This document shows, one piece after another, positions 7,083 through 7,772 of a stretch of DNA of 7,772 bases. The position numbers and the translations under genes were made by a program. The stretch is from Candidatus Odinarchaeota archaeon (GTDB taxonomy: Archaea > Asgardarchaeota > Baldrarchaeia > Baldrarchaeales > DXJG01). The stretch lies in NCBI GenBank assembly GCA_021158895.1, contig JAGGSW010000060.1:1-7772 (forward strand), read 5' to 3'. Each line of letters starts with the position of its first letter. The first letter of the stretch is position 1. A model generated the notes under the pieces. That model worked only from the letters and a program-made list of their open reading frames with translations, was not told where the DNA came from and ran no database searches.

Positions 7083-7766
7083 ATGGAAAGCAACATAGGT
7101 TCTACAGGAGTTAAAGTTCAACTGAAGTTTTTTAGAATTTCGTGTAGGTATAGTAATGTGATTAGGCAGGATCTATATGAATTAGTTGATGTTCTCGGAA
7201 AGATGGGTTATGAGTTTTTAACGAGATTGCCTATGCGTCGTTTTAAATTTGGGGTTGGTGGTTCTGGTCCTATAGCTCGTAAGGGGGATGTTGTGGTTGA
7301 TGTGAATACTGATGCGCATATCATTGGTGTTAGTTCATTGGATGTTGAGTCGGTGGTAAGGGAGTTTGCTAGTGTTGAAGATGCGGTGAGGAATGAGCTT
7401 ATGTTGAATCTTAGGCCGTTGTTTTATGAGGTTTTGGTTGAGGCGGAGGTTGTTTCTGGTTCTAATCCTCTTGAAGTTATGTCTAAGGTTGGAGGTAAAT
7501 TTGGTTTAATAGGTAAGTTGGTTGAGTTGTCTGGGGTGAGGTTGGGTCTTTTTGGTGTTAGGTTGTGTGAGTCTGGTAGGGATCCTGATGGTGTTGAATG
7601 GTTGGATGTTGAAGTGAATCCGTTTGTTAGTAGGGCTGGGAAGGCATATTATGTTTCGATTGTTTATAGGCGGCCGTCTAGAGAAGATGTACTAACGTTT
7701 GCAAGAAAAGTATTAACGTTCATAAATAGTTTGATAAGCGGTATTGAATCTTATTCTCAAAAATGA
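7083..7766 (+). CDS. Protein of unknown family, downstream partner of the HTH gene
   Basis: The 227-residue protein has no signal peptide or membrane segment and looks alpha/beta. The N-terminal strand VKVQLKFFRISCRY is followed by a helix (RQDLYELVDVLGKMG). A glycine-rich turn, FGVGGSGPIARKGDVVVDVN, leads into strands. Then come a long helical middle (VESVVREFASVEDAVRNELM), the strand YEVLVEAEVV, and a C-terminal unit VEWLDVEVNPF / AYYVSIVYRRPSREDVLTFARKVLTFINSLI, which is strand-strand-helix. Conserved-looking polar positions (ARKGD, NTDAH, E-S-G-R-D-P-D) may mark a functional surface, but no catalytic motif is certain. The general shape (beta N-terminus, YYVSI strand, final helix) faintly recalls the sporadic TIGR04255 proteins; I would not assign it. 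The strong ribosome binding site and the 47-nt gap to the HTH gene point to an operon. A role as effector or ligand sensor of the HTH protein is inference. The stop lies 6 nt before the window edge, so the gene is complete. Confidence 0.72.
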   Translation: MESNIGSTGVKVQLKFFRISCRYSNVIRQDLYELVDVLGKMGYEFLTRLPMRRFKFGVGGSGPIARKGDVVVDVNTDAHIIGVSSLDVESVVREFASVEDAVRNELMLNLRPLFYEVLVEAEVVSGSNPLEVMSKVGGKFGLIGKLVELSGVRLGLFGVRLCESGRDPDGVEWLDVEVNPFVSRAGKAYYVSIVYRRPSREDVLTFARKVLTFINSLISGIESYSQK

Positions 7767-7772
7767 AGTATT

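Noticed and set aside
1..7772. tRNA, rRNA, CRISPR array, insertion sequence or integrase
   Set aside because: No cloverleaf, T-loop consensus, regularly spaced identical repeats, terminal inverted repeats or transposase/integrase motifs were seen on either strand.

Overview
The window looks like AT-rich archaeal DNA, most probably from a thermophilic or uncultivated lineage of the Thermoproteota/Bathyarchaeia kind. This rests on TTTATAA-type TATA elements near gene starts, GGAG/GAGGTG Shine-Dalgarno sequences, a TTG start, T-run ends of transcription units, and protein types (clostripain-family surface protease with Ig-like repeats, small PD-(D/E)XK protein). The lineage is inferred from style; no marker gene is present.

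Left part (1-4805): a very large surface protease gene on the + strand. The predicted product has a signal/anchor segment, a beta-rich N-terminal region, a carboxypeptidase-regulatory-like beta domain, a zinc-metallopeptidase domain (HEYGH plus EGWAEF), a C11 clostripain-type cysteine peptidase domain (DHGGGW His, GFDAC Cys), about five Ig-like repeats and a C-terminal membrane anchor with a basic tail. The frame is broken by one extra base in an AAA run at 3793-3795, so the gene appears as two pieces (113-3826 and 3801-4805). The spacing of the repeat linkers (274, 273, 279 nt) independently shows the extra base. Restoring the frame gives about 1563 residues.

Middle part (4806-5607): a T-run and promoter region, a small probable PD-(D/E)XK nuclease-fold protein (4956-5360), then about 250 nt with no convincing gene. 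That stretch holds one possible 29-residue ORF preceded by a good GGAG.

Right part (5608-7766): a three-gene divergent cassette. A soluble zinc-metallopeptidase-like protein (HETLH plus EGMTEF) lies on the - strand. Divergent to it are a helix-turn-helix protein and, 47 nt downstream, a 227-residue protein of unknown family. The intergenic region carries TATA elements in both directions and a perfect 7-bp inverted repeat with a 6-nt spacer just downstream of the TATA box of the HTH gene, at the place expected for a repressor operator. An HTH protein paired with a HExxH protein recalls the logic of bacterial ImmA/IrrE peptidase-regulator pairs, although no homology is claimed. This cassette is the best candidate for an undescribed system.

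The + strand is strongly G+T-rich in the cassette whichever way the genes point. In contrast, the stretch of the protease gene around the frameshift (about 3420-3840) has lost this bias.
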